Of a stretch of 64,000 nucleotides of DNA, positions 34,626 to 44,250 are shown piece by piece; the first letter of the stretch is position 1, and each line of letters begins with the position of its first letter. Source of the stretch: an uncultured Mucilaginibacter sp. (GTDB lineage: Bacteria > Bacteroidota > Bacteroidia > Sphingobacteriales > Sphingobacteriaceae). The notes under the pieces were generated by a model that was not told the DNA's origin, searched no databases, and was given only the letters and a program-made list of their open reading frames with translations. Made by a program: the position numbers and the translations under genes. The stretch is taken from positions 5,634 through 69,633 of the forward strand of contig NZ_CAMLHX010000020.1 in NCBI RefSeq assembly GCF_946479965.1, read 5' to 3'.

Positions 34626-35837
34626 ATGTTAACCTATACTATCCAACTTTACAAAGAAGCTTACAGCGGTCTGTCAAAAAATAGCTGGTATTTAAGCATT
34701 GTGATGCTCATAAACCGCAGTGGCACTATGGTAGTGCCGTTTTTGAGCATCTACTGTATTCAGCAGCTGCATTTCAGTATTGTGCAGGCCGGTACTATTA
34801 TGGCGTTGTTTGGGGTTGGCGCTTTGGCCGGTGCCTTTATAGGTGGTAAACTGGTTGACAAAATTGGCTTTTATGATATGCAGGTGGGTGCGCTGATAAG
34901 CGGAGGATTGTTTTTTATCCTGTTGGGCTTCCTCCAAAACTTTACTGCTTTAGCTATAGGTTCATTTGTACTCAGTCTTTGTAATGAGTCCTTTCGGCCC
35001 GCAAACTCTGCGGCTATAGCCCATTATAGCAATGATTCCAACAAAACGCGATCGTACTCTTTAAACCGGCTGGCTATAAATTTGGGCTGGGCAGTTGGCG
35101 GTGGCTTAGGTGGTTTTCTGGCGTCGATCAACTATCATTTATTGTTTTGGGTGGATGGTTGTACCAATATAATGGCAGCAGCGCTCCTCTTGCTGTTAAT
35201 GCCCAGGGCAGCGGTGGCTAACACAATAAAAAAGCCTGACGCTGCAATCGTCAAAACGTCAGCGTACAAAGACAAAATTTACCTGGCTTTTATTGTACTG
35301 GCCACGCTGTTTGCTATTTGCTTTTATCAGTTTATGATAATGCAGCCCGTTTTTTTCAAAATTGAATGGCATTTTAGTGAGCGTTTCATCGGCTTCCTGA
35401 TGGCACTGAACGGCCTTTTGATAGTAGTGATAGAGATGGTAATGATACATAAGCTGGAAGGACGGCGTAATCGCATGGTTTATATTATCAGCGGCGTGGC
35501 ATTAGGGGGTGTTTCGTATATGCTATTGAATATATTACCGGCTGGTGCTGCGGCAGCGATAATCATAATTATACTCATCACCTTTAGTGAGATGTTTGCC
35601 ATGCCTTTCATGAATTCGTTTTGGATCAGCCGTACAACGCCTCACAATCGCGGCGAATATGCGGCACTTTACAGCATGTCGTGGTCGGCTGCTCAAATCG
35701 TAGCACCATTTTTTGGGAGTAATGTAATAGCCTATGGCGGATTTAATTTATTATGGTGGATTTTTGGCGGAGTAAGTTTCGCTGCTGCAATTGGTTATTA
35801 TTATCTCTATAGGATAATGATCAAGGCAGCTATTTAA
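34626..35837 (+). CDS. Major facilitator superfamily transporter
   Basis: 403 aa with about 12 membrane helices and the MFS loop 2-3 motif GGKLVDKIGFYDMQVGAL (G-x-L-x-D-x-x-G type). RPANSAAIAHY lies in the helix 4 region. The proton-coupled drug-exporter-like subgroup is likely but the substrate is not predictable. Stands alone; its stop codon abuts a dinB remnant on the other strand. Confidence 0.85.
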   Translation: MLTYTIQLYKEAYSGLSKNSWYLSIVMLINRSGTMVVPFLSIYCIQQLHFSIVQAGTIMALFGVGALAGAFIGGKLVDKIGFYDMQVGALISGGLFFILLGFLQNFTALAIGSFVLSLCNESFRPANSAAIAHYSNDSNKTRSYSLNRLAINLGWAVGGGLGGFLASINYHLLFWVDGCTNIMAAALLLLLMPRAAVANTIKKPDAAIVKTSAYKDKIYLAFIVLATLFAICFYQFMIMQPVFFKIEWHFSERFIGFLMALNGLLIVVIEMVMIHKLEGRRNRMVYIISGVALGGVSYMLLNILPAGAAAAIIIIILITFSEMFAMPFMNSFWISRTTPHNRGEYAALYSMSWSAAQIVAPFFGSNVIAYGGFNLLWWIFGGVSFAAAIGYYYLYRIMIKAAI

Positions 35838-35897
35838 AATCCTCGCGGTTACCAGTAGTTGTCCGGAATGCGCCATAACGTGTTAGACGGTATGAAT
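35835..35897 (-). pseudogene. 3' remnant of a dinB-family gene
   Basis: Minus-strand translation reads IHTV*HVMAHSGQLLVTARIL, matching the end of the intact DinB protein at 37741-38256 (VHTAEHIMRHSGQLLVTARI). The Glu codon is replaced by TAA and the upstream part is lost. It lies between the MFS stop and the GH9 gene. Confidence 0.75.
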
Positions 35898-35952
35898 AAC
35901 TAAATACCAACTATTAAGTTGCTTTAGTATATTAGTACGCCCATTATAAACC

Positions 35953-37728
35953 ATGAAAAATCACTTCAACATCCTTGCGGGTGTACTATTTAGCACCTGC
36001 ATCTTTGCCGGAGCATCTGCAAACGCTCAATCTGGCTTACCTGCATCAGATAGCATTCGCCTAAACCAGCTGGGATTTTATCCAAAAGCACCAAAAATAG
36101 CAATAGTCCTTACAGATCATACTCAAAAATTTACCATACAATCAGCTGATCATAAAACAGTGTTTAGCGGTACACTGACACCATCGGCAAAACCGGATCT
36201 GTCTGGCAGAACTATTTATCTGGCTGATTTCTCAACATTACAGCAAGCGGGGAATTATATTTTAAATGTACGTGATGCAAATTATAGTTATCCGTTTACT
36301 ATTAATATTGATATTCATCAAAAAGTAGCAGCGGCATCCATAAAAGGGTTTTATTATCAAAGAGCTTCTATCCCGTTACATGAAAAATATGCAGGCAAAT
36401 GGAATAGACCAGCCGGGCACATGGGCAATAATGTATTAATACACCCATCAGCCGCGAGTGAAAAGCGGCCTGCAGGAAGTATAATTTCTGTTCCCCGCGG
36501 ATGGTATGATGCGGGTGATTATAATAGCTATATAGTTAATAGCGGTATTACCATGGGTACGCTGTTTTCATTGTATGAGGATTTCCCGACACACATGAAA
36601 ACCGTTTATTTAAATATCCCCGAAAGCAACAACCAATTACCTGACGTACTGGATGAATGTTTATGGAACTTGCGCTGGATGTTAGCCATGCAGGACCCAA
36701 ATGATGGTGGTGTATATAATAAATTAACCAATGCGTCATTTGATGACATGATAATGCCCGATAAGGCTACTACGCCGCGTTATGTAGTACAAAAAGGTAC
36801 CGCAGCCACACTTGATTTTGCAGCTGTAATGGCACAGGCCAGTAGAATTTTAAAACATTTTGAAAAACAAGCACCCGGTTTAGCAGATTCGTGCCTTAAA
36901 GCGGCATTAAATGCATGGAAATGGGCATTGGCCAATCCCAAAATGGCCTACAACCAGAATGCCATGAATAAACAATTTGAACCAAAGGTAGTTACAGGTG
37001 CTTATGGCGATAGCAGATTTGATGATGAATTTGATTGGGCCGCCGGTGAATTGTATATCACTACTAAAGATGAGGGTTATCTTAAAAATTTTGCAATGGA
37101 TAATATTCGCTTATCAATACCAACATGGTCGCGGGTACGTATGCTGGCTTACTACAGTTTATTACGTAATCGCAATAGCTTAACTCCTTCTTTAAAACCT
37201 ATTATACCAATATTAACCAATAAACTCACTGCTTTTGCCGATAGCTTATCAAATCCTGCCACCCTATCAGCTTATCAAACGGCTATGGGGCGATCAAATC
37301 GTGATTTTGTTTGGGGAAGTAGTTCGGTTGCTGCCAATCAGGGAATAGTTTTAATCAACGCTTATTTATTAACAAAAAACAAGCAATATCTAAACGCTGC
37401 TTTAGCCAATTTAGATTATATACTAGGCCGTAATGGCACAAGTTACTCACTGGTTACCGGATTTGGCCATAAACCCATTATGCACCCCCATCATCGTCAA
37501 TCTATTGCCGATGGTATTATTGATCCTGTACCCGGCCTTTTATCCGGCGGACCAAACCCAAGCCAACAAGATAAGGTACCTTTACCTACAAAAATACCTA
37601 ACCGCGCATTATCTGATAATGACGAGGCTTACGCTTCTAACGAAATAGCAATTAACTGGAATGCGCCATTTGCTTATTTAGCAAATGCCATTGAGGCACT
37701 AAAAACTTCGGCAGGTTATACTAAATAA
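35953..37728 (+). CDS. Glycoside hydrolase family 9 (endoglucanase-like)
   Basis: 591-aa exported enzyme: signal peptide residues 1-25 (ending ANAQS), CelD-type N-terminal Ig domain (~30-115, SIRLNQLGFYPKAPKIAIVL, with later NFTINI-like strands) and the GH9 (alpha/alpha)6 barrel. Catalytic base motif GWYDAGDYNSY is near residue 185. The substrate-binding GFGHKPIMHPHHR and the catalytic acid region DNDEAYASNEIAINWNAPF are present near the C-terminus. GH9 enzymes cleave beta-1,4-glucans. It is flanked by a dinB remnant on one side and intact dinB on the other, which suggests insertion or local duplication. Confidence 0.9.
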   Translation: MKNHFNILAGVLFSTCIFAGASANAQSGLPASDSIRLNQLGFYPKAPKIAIVLTDHTQKFTIQSADHKTVFSGTLTPSAKPDLSGRTIYLADFSTLQQAGNYILNVRDANYSYPFTINIDIHQKVAAASIKGFYYQRASIPLHEKYAGKWNRPAGHMGNNVLIHPSAASEKRPAGSIISVPRGWYDAGDYNSYIVNSGITMGTLFSLYEDFPTHMKTVYLNIPESNNQLPDVLDECLWNLRWMLAMQDPNDGGVYNKLTNASFDDMIMPDKATTPRYVVQKGTAATLDFAAVMAQASRILKHFEKQAPGLADSCLKAALNAWKWALANPKMAYNQNAMNKQFEPKVVTGAYGDSRFDDEFDWAAGELYITTKDEGYLKNFAMDNIRLSIPTWSRVRMLAYYSLLRNRNSLTPSLKPIIPILTNKLTAFADSLSNPATLSAYQTAMGRSNRDFVWGSSSVAANQGIVLINAYLLTKNKQYLNAALANLDYILGRNGTSYSLVTGFGHKPIMHPHHRQSIADGIIDPVPGLLSGGPNPSQQDKVPLPTKIPNRALSDNDEAYASNEIAINWNAPFAYLANAIEALKTSAGYTK

Positions 37729-37740
37729 ATTATGACGACA

Positions 37741-38256
37741 TCAGCCGCCTTTTAAAATTCGGGCAGTAACCAAAAGCTGCCCTGAATGGCGCATAATATG
37801 CTCGGCTGTATGCACATACAAACCTATTACTGTTGATGGAATTCGCGCCCTGCCCACACCCCTCACTTCGGTAAGCGTAGCCTCATCAACGGTGCTTAAT
37901 TTGGCAACGGCTTTATCAATCTGCACACTAAACGCATCTAATATTGCTGCAACGCTGTCCTCTTTTTGGGGCGGTTCACCTTCCTTATGCAAAAAATCAA
38001 GTTGTTGCTGCGTCAGCGCCCTATCATCAGCATAAGTAAATAAGCGGTTTATTACGCCCGTCATATGCTGGATATGGAATCCCGGCGAGGCCATATTTAT
38101 AGGCTTTATCCACAACAGTATTTCCGGAAAATCAACCATCAGCCTGTTAACTTCTTCCTTTGCCTGCAACAAAGCATGTGCAACGGGTTGCAATAACGCC
38201 GGCACGCCTTGCAGCGGCCCTCTTAACCAAACTTCGCGCTGGTGCTGTTCTGCCAT
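37741..38256 (-). CDS. DinB-family four-helix protein
   Basis: 171 aa of the DinB/YfiT-like metal-binding helical-bundle superfamily. Potential metal ligands are in GFHIQHMTG (residues ~60-68) and in the C-terminal HTAEHIMRHSGQ. Members are often thiol-dependent transferases or stress proteins; no specific activity can be assigned. It is convergent with GH9, 12 bp apart. Its 3' end is duplicated as a broken copy at 35835-35897. Confidence 0.82.
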   Translation of the reverse strand: MAEQHQREVWLRGPLQGVPALLQPVAHALLQAKEEVNRLMVDFPEILLWIKPINMASPGFHIQHMTGVINRLFTYADDRALTQQQLDFLHKEGEPPQKEDSVAAILDAFSVQIDKAVAKLSTVDEATLTEVRGVGRARIPSTVIGLYVHTAEHIMRHSGQLLVTARILKGG

Positions 38257-38357
38257 AAATATTTAATATATTTTTATAAGTAGATTAATTATTATTCTGC
38301 TAAATAGCATTAATGGTATAGGTATTGCATTTGTAAAATATATTACATACAGATCCT

Positions 38358-39887
38358 ATGATAAATTTTAAACTAATAAACCGCTATTTCATTTTAGCGT
38401 TAATAGCAGTCACATTAACCTTTCAGGCCTGTAAAAAAAGCCGGTCTGATATGGGCAAACAACTTTTTGATGCAACCAAAAATAAGGTTTTTAAAGATGT
38501 AACTCCCGAAGGTTTCGCACCGGTTTTTCAAAAGTTACTGGCAGATGAAAAAGCGAGAATAAAACAATCGCAAGTGATACTTCCCTTCTACGAAAACAAT
38601 GGCTACGACGCCGTTTTTGTAATGGATCACATTATAAAAGAACAATTTAACCCGGCGAATGAATACCTTTTAAAGGCAAAAGTTCATGGCTTAAATCCCA
38701 AAATGTTTCAAGCTGACCGGATCAACGAGTTAATCAATAAACTGCATGATAAAAAAGCTATCAAAACATTGGATGAAGCTTATCATGATATTGCTGAGTT
38801 AGAACTTTTATCTGCAAATGCTTTGGTAAACTATTCAAATGCCCTGCAGTTTGGCGTAATAAGTCCGCGCCGTATATACGCCCGTTATTTTACTGACACC
38901 AAACGCCCCGACAGTGTATCTATGTTACAGGTTTTCCGTACACCCAATTTAAAGGGTTATTTGGATAGTATACAGCCCAAAGACCCTCAATACCTGGCTT
39001 TGCAAAAAGCTTTGGTAAATGGCATTAAAGTGCCTGGTATGACTACCGAAGAAGCAGAACGTACCCTTGCGGTAAACATGGAACGATTACGTTGGAAGAA
39101 CAAACCAATCGGCGATGGTAAATATGTTATGGTTAACATTCCGGATTATCGTTTAGATGTTATGGAAAATGGCAGATCAACGCTGAATATGAAGGTTTGC
39201 GTTGGTGAGGGACGAAACGTTGATAATTTAGACAACCTGGTTGAGTACGATGAAAGTGATAAAACTGATCGCCCGTTCTCCCGCGAAACCCCACAATTAA
39301 ACAGTATGATCCACAGCGTGCAGGTTAATCCGGTTTGGAACATACCCGAAAGTATCGCCACCAAAGAAATAATGAAAATAGCCGCTCAAGATCCCTATTA
39401 CCTGGACAACGAAGGCATAGATGTTTACCAAGGTGGAAATAAGGTGGAGAATCCTGAAATGATTGATTGGTCTACTGCAAGCGGCGATGAATATTCATTC
39501 AAACAGCGCCCCGGCGATGGTAACGCGTTAGGCAAAATAAAGTTCCTGTTTAACAACCGAAGCAGCGTTTACCTGCACGATACTCCGGCTAAACTTGCTT
39601 TTAACAAAGAAGTCCGTGCTATAAGTCATGGCTGTGTACGTGTAGAAAAACCACAGGAATTGGCGCTCGCTTTGTTTGGCCCGGGACAAAAATATGATAG
39701 AATAGTGAAAGAAATGGGCAACAATAATACAGAGTCAACCGACATAGGTTTACCTAAAAAGGTACCTGTCTATATAACATACATAACCTGTTGGGTAGAC
39801 GAAATCGGTACATTGCAGATTAGAAATGATGTGTACGGATTGGATATTGTGCTTTACGCGCACATGAACAAAATGATATCAACCTAA
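38358..39887 (+). CDS. Lipoprotein L,D-transpeptidase (YcbB-like)
   Basis: 509 aa. Lipobox FQAC near residue 25. An N-terminal helical scaffold (~60-240) is followed by a YkuD catalytic domain with the Cys nucleophile in AISHGCVRVEKPQELALAL. The layout and length match YcbB/LdtD enzymes, which make 3-3 peptidoglycan cross-links or attach proteins to the wall. A strong terminator follows. A second, unrelated-length YkuD protein is convergent on the other strand. Confidence 0.88.
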   Translation: MINFKLINRYFILALIAVTLTFQACKKSRSDMGKQLFDATKNKVFKDVTPEGFAPVFQKLLADEKARIKQSQVILPFYENNGYDAVFVMDHIIKEQFNPANEYLLKAKVHGLNPKMFQADRINELINKLHDKKAIKTLDEAYHDIAELELLSANALVNYSNALQFGVISPRRIYARYFTDTKRPDSVSMLQVFRTPNLKGYLDSIQPKDPQYLALQKALVNGIKVPGMTTEEAERTLAVNMERLRWKNKPIGDGKYVMVNIPDYRLDVMENGRSTLNMKVCVGEGRNVDNLDNLVEYDESDKTDRPFSRETPQLNSMIHSVQVNPVWNIPESIATKEIMKIAAQDPYYLDNEGIDVYQGGNKVENPEMIDWSTASGDEYSFKQRPGDGNALGKIKFLFNNRSSVYLHDTPAKLAFNKEVRAISHGCVRVEKPQELALALFGPGQKYDRIVKEMGNNNTESTDIGLPKKVPVYITYITCWVDEIGTLQIRNDVYGLDIVLYAHMNKMIST

Positions 39888-39900
39888 TTAATAACAAGGG

Positions 39901-39945
39901 CTATAAAAAAAGGCGCTTTGGTTAACCAAAGCGCCTTTTTTATAG
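39901..39945. terminator. Strong bidirectional terminator
   Basis: Near-perfect palindrome: AAAAAAAGGCGCTTTGG opposite CCAAAGCGCCTTTTTT, meeting at GTTAAC. It separates the two convergent L,D-transpeptidase genes. Confidence 0.93.
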
Positions 39946-39965
39946 TTTATAATTGGATGTATCTT

Positions 39966-40760
39966 TTAAATTTTTGGAAGTGAATCCGTTTCTGTCGACG
40001 CATCGTTCAAAGCAAAATTACTTTCGAACGCATCACTCAAATACTTTGATGTGTAATTACGCTCGTTGCCGTTAATGAACAACAATGTTTTACCTTTTAT
40101 GGTGTTGATAACCATATCACTAACTTCCGGAGAAACTGCCGGGCAACCGTGGCTTCTGCCTAAGCGGCCCAATTGAGCTATTGCTCCCTGGCTAACATAA
40201 TCAGCAGCGTGAACAACAATAGCGCGGTTACGGGCCGCAGTGTTAAAACCTTCATCCATGCCATCTAATCTTAATGACCGACCATGTTTACCAAAATAAA
40301 CATCATCGGTTATATAAAAACCCAGACTGCTTTGGTGCGACTCATTAGTGTTCGAAAAATGATCGGCCATATCACCTCCACTTCCCTGCCCATGGGCTAC
40401 CCAGGTATTTAACAACAATTTCTTGTTCAGGATATCGACAATCCACATACGTTTTTCGCGGCTTGATTTTGTAAAATCAACAACAGTTATTATAGAGCTG
40501 TTTTTTGATAATTTATTGGCAGCTTTCAGATTAAAATAGCCGGTTAAAGCTTTTTCAAATACTTGCTGACTAAGACCTGATTGATTAAGGCTTGCAGCCT
40601 GATAAACGGTGCTAACATATTCATTAAATAATTCCTTAGCCGAAGAAGTCTTATTATTTGTAATTGCCGCAACTTTTTTTCCTTCTGCCGGTGCCCAGCT
40701 AATTGCCGTAACACATAACATCAAAAAAACGCAGCATATCCACCAAAAATGTTTTCTCAT
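39966..40760 (-). CDS. Murein L,D-transpeptidase catalytic-domain protein (PF13645 type)
   Basis: 264-aa exported protein with an N-terminal hydrophobic segment (residues ~5-25). The catalytic domain contains AHGQGSGGDMADHFSN, SSLGFYITDD, and the nucleophile motif GRLGRSHGCPAVSPEVSD. This matches the compact YkuD-like family common in Bacteroidetes, active on peptidoglycan in the periplasm. The last ~30 residues are Ser/Asp-rich. It reads alone and ends at the shared terminator. Confidence 0.87.
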   Translation of the reverse strand: MRKHFWWICCVFLMLCVTAISWAPAEGKKVAAITNNKTSSAKELFNEYVSTVYQAASLNQSGLSQQVFEKALTGYFNLKAANKLSKNSSIITVVDFTKSSREKRMWIVDILNKKLLLNTWVAHGQGSGGDMADHFSNTNESHQSSLGFYITDDVYFGKHGRSLRLDGMDEGFNTAARNRAIVVHAADYVSQGAIAQLGRLGRSHGCPAVSPEVSDMVINTIKGKTLLFINGNERNYTSKYLSDAFESNFALNDASTETDSLPKI

Positions 40761-40952
40761 AATTTACACTTTTACAGTTTATAAAATAAAATATGTGGTG
40801 TGAGTTAAAGAACAGTACAAATATACCAATAATACTTAACAATAGGTACAATTCATGTCAAAGTATTATCATTAAGTAAAAATATTTTCTTAAAACGTTA
40901 ATTTTACAGAACTGTATTAAAGACTGAAAGTTTGAGAAAAAGTTTAAATCAT

Positions 40953-40981
40953 AAGAAAGGCCGGATGAACCGGCCTTTCTT
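40953..40981 (-). terminator. Terminator directly after bioB
   Basis: AAGAAAGGCCGG (40953-40964) pairs with CCGGCCTTTCTT (40970-40981). It starts at the base next to the bioB stop codon. Confidence 0.8.
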
Positions 40982-41995
40982 TTATATCACTTCGTTAATA
41001 CTCATTTCCTTTATTTCCTTGCTTTCAGGCCTGCCATTTTTAAAGGCTTTGCGTGGGGTTAAACCAAGCAATTCAAACATGGCCATATCTTCATCAAATG
41101 AAGGGTTTGGTGTAGTAAGCAATTTTTCGCCAGCAAAAATAGAATTAGCACCTGCCATAAAGCAGAAGGCCTGCTCAACAGTGCTCATTTCGGTACGACC
41201 CGCTGAGAGGCGCACAACTGTTTTTGGCATAACAATACGGGTAGTAGCTATCATCCGTACCATTTCCCAAATAGAAACACGCGGTTGTTCAGCTAATGGC
41301 GTTCCTTTAACAGGTACTAATGCATTAATTGGTACAGATTCCGGGTGTTGGGGTAAGTTAGACAACGTTTTGATCATCGATACGCGATCCTCAACAGTTT
41401 CTCCTAAGCCAATTATACCGCCACTGCACACTGATATTTTAGCCTTACGCACATGCGCCAACGTTTGCAAACGATCATCGTAAGTGCGAGTAGTAATAAT
41501 GCGTTTATAATCGTCTTCTGATGTGTCTAAATTATGGTTATAAGCATACAAACCTGCATCAGCTAAACGCTGTGCCTGGCTCTCGGTAAGCATGCCTAAT
41601 GTGCAGCACACCTCCATATCTAAACCGTTTACAGCTTTCACCATGTCAATCACTTTATCAAAATCGCGGTTATCGCGCACCTCGCGCCATGCCGCACCCA
41701 TGCAAAGTCGTGACGCCCCCCCTGCTTTTGCTCTTTCTGCCACAGCAATAACTTCTTCCTTAGGCATTATGGCATGTACATCAACACCTGTATTATAACG
41801 GGCTGCCTGAGGGCAATACGCGCAATCCTCGGGGCACCCACCTGTTTTTATAGAGATCAGCGAACTGATCTGTACTTCGGCATAATCTTTATTTTCACGA
41901 TGTATAGTAGCTGCTTTGTAAACAAGGTCAAGCAACGGTGTATGGTATATTTCAGCAATTTCTTCGCGGGTCCAGTTATGTCTTACTTCGGTCAT
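40982..41995 (-). CDS. bioB: Biotin synthase
   Basis: 337-aa radical SAM enzyme that inserts sulfur into dethiobiotin. The 4Fe-4S motif is GGCPEDCAYCPQAARYNTG (CxxxCxxC). CMGAAWREVRDNRDF, YNHNLDTSEDDYKRI and the C-terminal AGANSIFAGEKLLTTPNP are BioB hallmarks; the 2Fe-2S ligands are in the usual places. No other bio gene is in the window. It lies 20 bp downstream of the HepT-like gene. Confidence 0.95.
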   Translation of the reverse strand: MTEVRHNWTREEIAEIYHTPLLDLVYKAATIHRENKDYAEVQISSLISIKTGGCPEDCAYCPQAARYNTGVDVHAIMPKEEVIAVAERAKAGGASRLCMGAAWREVRDNRDFDKVIDMVKAVNGLDMEVCCTLGMLTESQAQRLADAGLYAYNHNLDTSEDDYKRIITTRTYDDRLQTLAHVRKAKISVCSGGIIGLGETVEDRVSMIKTLSNLPQHPESVPINALVPVKGTPLAEQPRVSIWEMVRMIATTRIVMPKTVVRLSAGRTEMSTVEQAFCFMAGANSIFAGEKLLTTPNPSFDEDMAMFELLGLTPRKAFKNGRPESKEIKEMSINEVI

Positions 41996-42015
41996 TCTAT
42001 TTAGCTATTAAATTT

Positions 42016-42354
42016 TCAATTATTATTAAGAAGCATTTTCGCTTCTTGCTTTAAAACTGTTAAATGGTTGGCTATTATATTCCATATAACTTCGGGGTGT
42101 ACGTTGTCATAACTATGGATTATTTTATTTCTGGCATCTACTATTCGGCGGGCATCAGTGATTTTAATTTCGGGATATAATTTAAGTAGGTTATTTACAG
42201 CCTCCCCAATTATTTCAAGGTTGCGTTCAACCGCATGCTGAAGCATTAAATTCTGCTTGAAGCTTTCAAAATCATTTTTATCTCCCATAAATTGTTCAAT
42301 ATTTTCGATGCAATTTAATATATCGAACAAATACTTCTTTATTTCACGCCCCAT
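42016..42354 (-). CDS. hepT: HepT-like (DUF86) RNase toxin
   Basis: 112 aa, helical, with the HEPN catalytic motif Rx4HxY present as RNKIIHSY. HepT toxins cleave RNA or tRNA and are neutralised by a MntA nucleotidyltransferase that AMPylates a Tyr near the active site. It overlaps the 3' end of the upstream mntA-like gene by 11 bp, the usual order. Both genes form a type VII toxin-antitoxin module. Confidence 0.85.
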   Translation of the reverse strand: MGREIKKYLFDILNCIENIEQFMGDKNDFESFKQNLMLQHAVERNLEIIGEAVNNLLKLYPEIKITDARRIVDARNKIIHSYDNVHPEVIWNIIANHLTVLKQEAKMLLNNN

Positions 42355-42655
42355 AGATCAACTGCTTCTTCTCGTCAATATCTGCGCTCAAATATGGATT
42401 TTTTATTGTTCCATTTACAAGCAGATCAACCTCCCTGTTAAAAGTCTGCCTCAATGCATCGTGCAGATTCCACCATATTTTCCCTCTCTCCAGTGCATTT
42501 ATACCATCTTCAAAATCAATCAACAAATCGATATCGCTCTTCTCGTTAAAATTATCTCCAACAACAGATCCAAAAGCATAAGCGCTTTTTATCCGATAAA
42601 CCTTAAATAGGTTCACAATAGTTGGCAGTTGCGATTGTATTATAGGGTGAAGCAT
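42344..42655 (-). CDS. mntA: MntA-like minimal nucleotidyltransferase (antitoxin)
   Basis: 103 aa of the MNT family. The GSx10DxD motif is seen as AFGSVVGDNFNEKSDIDLLI, with a third acidic residue in REVDLLV. It is expected to AMPylate the partner HepT using ATP. First gene of the pair, 42 bp from mgtE on the same strand; no terminator is visible between. Confidence 0.85.
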   Translation of the reverse strand: MLHPIIQSQLPTIVNLFKVYRIKSAYAFGSVVGDNFNEKSDIDLLIDFEDGINALERGKIWWNLHDALRQTFNREVDLLVNGTIKNPYLSADIDEKKQLIYGA

Positions 42656-42697
42656 TTATGATCAAAATTACGATAAAACCTTAAAACTATTTAAAGC

Positions 42698-44047
42698 TTA
42701 CAGCAAAAACTTGCTGGCCAGCCACAGCGGCAATAAAAAGCCAATACAATCTGTAAATGTGGTGATAATAATAGACGAACCTACAGCGGGGTCAATTCCA
42801 AAACGTTTTAAAAGCAGTGGAACAGACGCTCCGGTTAAGCCGGCCACTATTAAATTACCTGTCATGGCCAAAAACAATACTAAACCAAGCATAGGGTTAG
42901 CATCATACCAAAAGGCAAACAACAATACTATCAGTCCATTAGCGGCACCGTTTATCATGCCAACTAAAAATTCTTTTAAAACAGTTCTGTACGCTTGGTT
43001 ATCGGTAAGATCGGTTAATGATATACGCCTAACCGTTACCGCCAAAGCCTGCGTAGCCGCATTACCGCCCATGCCCCCTACTATGGTTAAATAAGCTACT
43101 ATTACCGGCACCTGGTCTTCAACGTATGTGTAATGCCTTATTACTGATGAAGCCAAAAACGCAGTGCCCAAATTGACAACCAACCACGGCAAACGGCTTT
43201 TTACAGCGTCCTGCCAGCTACCACTCAGCTCTTCGTCTTCTGATACGCCGGAGAACTTTAGTATATCCTCGGTACTCTCTTCTTCCATTACGTCGATAAT
43301 ATCATCAACAGTAATGCGTCCTAACAACTTCATGTGATCGTCAACAACGGGGATAGTAGTAAGGTTGTATTGGGATATCAGCCTTGCCACCTCTTCCTGG
43401 TCAACATCGGCTTTAACAAACACCGGATCGGCTTTTAGCAGATCGCTTATTTTAGCATCGGCATGCGCCTTTATAATATTTTTTATAGATACTACTCCTC
43501 GCAAGGTATCATCGTCTTCAACCACATAAATGGTATAAAACTCCTCCATCTCTTCAGATTGGCGGATGATATCGTCAAGCGCGCCTTTTTTATCCTGCCT
43601 GATGTTAACCTTTATCAGTGAGGAGTTCATCAAGCCGCCCGCGGTGTTCTCGCCATAGCTTAATAAAGCCCGAATACTGGAAGCATCCTCCTCGTCCATA
43701 CTTTCAAGCAGGTCTTCCTGCTCGTGCTCTTCAAGTTGGGCTATAAGGTCGGTCGCGTCGTCATAATCCAGCTCGCTTACAATTTCAGAGCGTTTTTCAG
43801 GATCAAGGGTGATGAGCAGTTCGCCGGGATGCGCCTCTTCATCCATTTCAGCAATAACTTCTGAAGCGATGTCAGTTGGGAGTATATTAATGATACGCTC
43901 CTGGGCATCGGAAGGTAATTTTTCAAAAAGAATAGCTATCTCTGAGGCATGATAGTCCTTCAGTACTTCGGATAATGTTGCATCATCACCCTCAAGGGCC
44001 GCTTTAACACGGCTCAGGTCCTTCTTATCCACTTCAAAAGATTGCAT
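42698..44047 (-). CDS. mgtE: MgtE-family magnesium transporter
   Basis: 449 aa. N-terminal MgtE_N superhelix (residues ~10-130, SEIAILFEKLPSDAQERII and the AQLEEHEQEDLLESMDEED segment), two CBS domains (~135-260, DTLRGVVSIKNI and TTIPVVDDHMKLLGRI) and five membrane helices (~285-449). The conserved PVIVAYLTIVGGMGGNAATQ pore segment is intact. CBS and N domains sense cytosolic magnesium and gate the channel. Likely monocistronic or read with mntA/hepT. Confidence 0.93.
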   Translation of the reverse strand: MQSFEVDKKDLSRVKAALEGDDATLSEVLKDYHASEIAILFEKLPSDAQERIINILPTDIASEVIAEMDEEAHPGELLITLDPEKRSEIVSELDYDDATDLIAQLEEHEQEDLLESMDEEDASSIRALLSYGENTAGGLMNSSLIKVNIRQDKKGALDDIIRQSEEMEEFYTIYVVEDDDTLRGVVSIKNIIKAHADAKISDLLKADPVFVKADVDQEEVARLISQYNLTTIPVVDDHMKLLGRITVDDIIDVMEEESTEDILKFSGVSEDEELSGSWQDAVKSRLPWLVVNLGTAFLASSVIRHYTYVEDQVPVIVAYLTIVGGMGGNAATQALAVTVRRISLTDLTDNQAYRTVLKEFLVGMINGAANGLIVLLFAFWYDANPMLGLVLFLAMTGNLIVAGLTGASVPLLLKRFGIDPAVGSSIIITTFTDCIGFLLPLWLASKFLL

Positions 44048-44173
44048 TTTGCAAAATAAGCATTTGAACCCAAACAGGTATAGTATTAAAATTAAATGTT
44101 GTTAAAAGTACTCGTGTAGGAAACATCGCCTTCCAAAAATCAAGACCAGAAAATAAAAAATTAACAAAAATTC

Positions 44174-44203
44174 TTGACAAGATAATTTTAATTAATACTT
44201 TTG
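44174..44203 (+). promoter_or_regulatory. Consensus promoter of the TonB-receptor gene
   Basis: TTG (44174-44176), 19 bases, then TACTTTTG (44196-44203), an exact TAnnTTTG. Predicted start near 44210, leaving a 5' UTR of about 155 nt that holds the tri-Cys upstream ORF. Confidence 0.75.
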
Positions 44204-44250
44204 TCTACCAAATCTATAGGATATACATAATTAATATACTTTAACATTTT

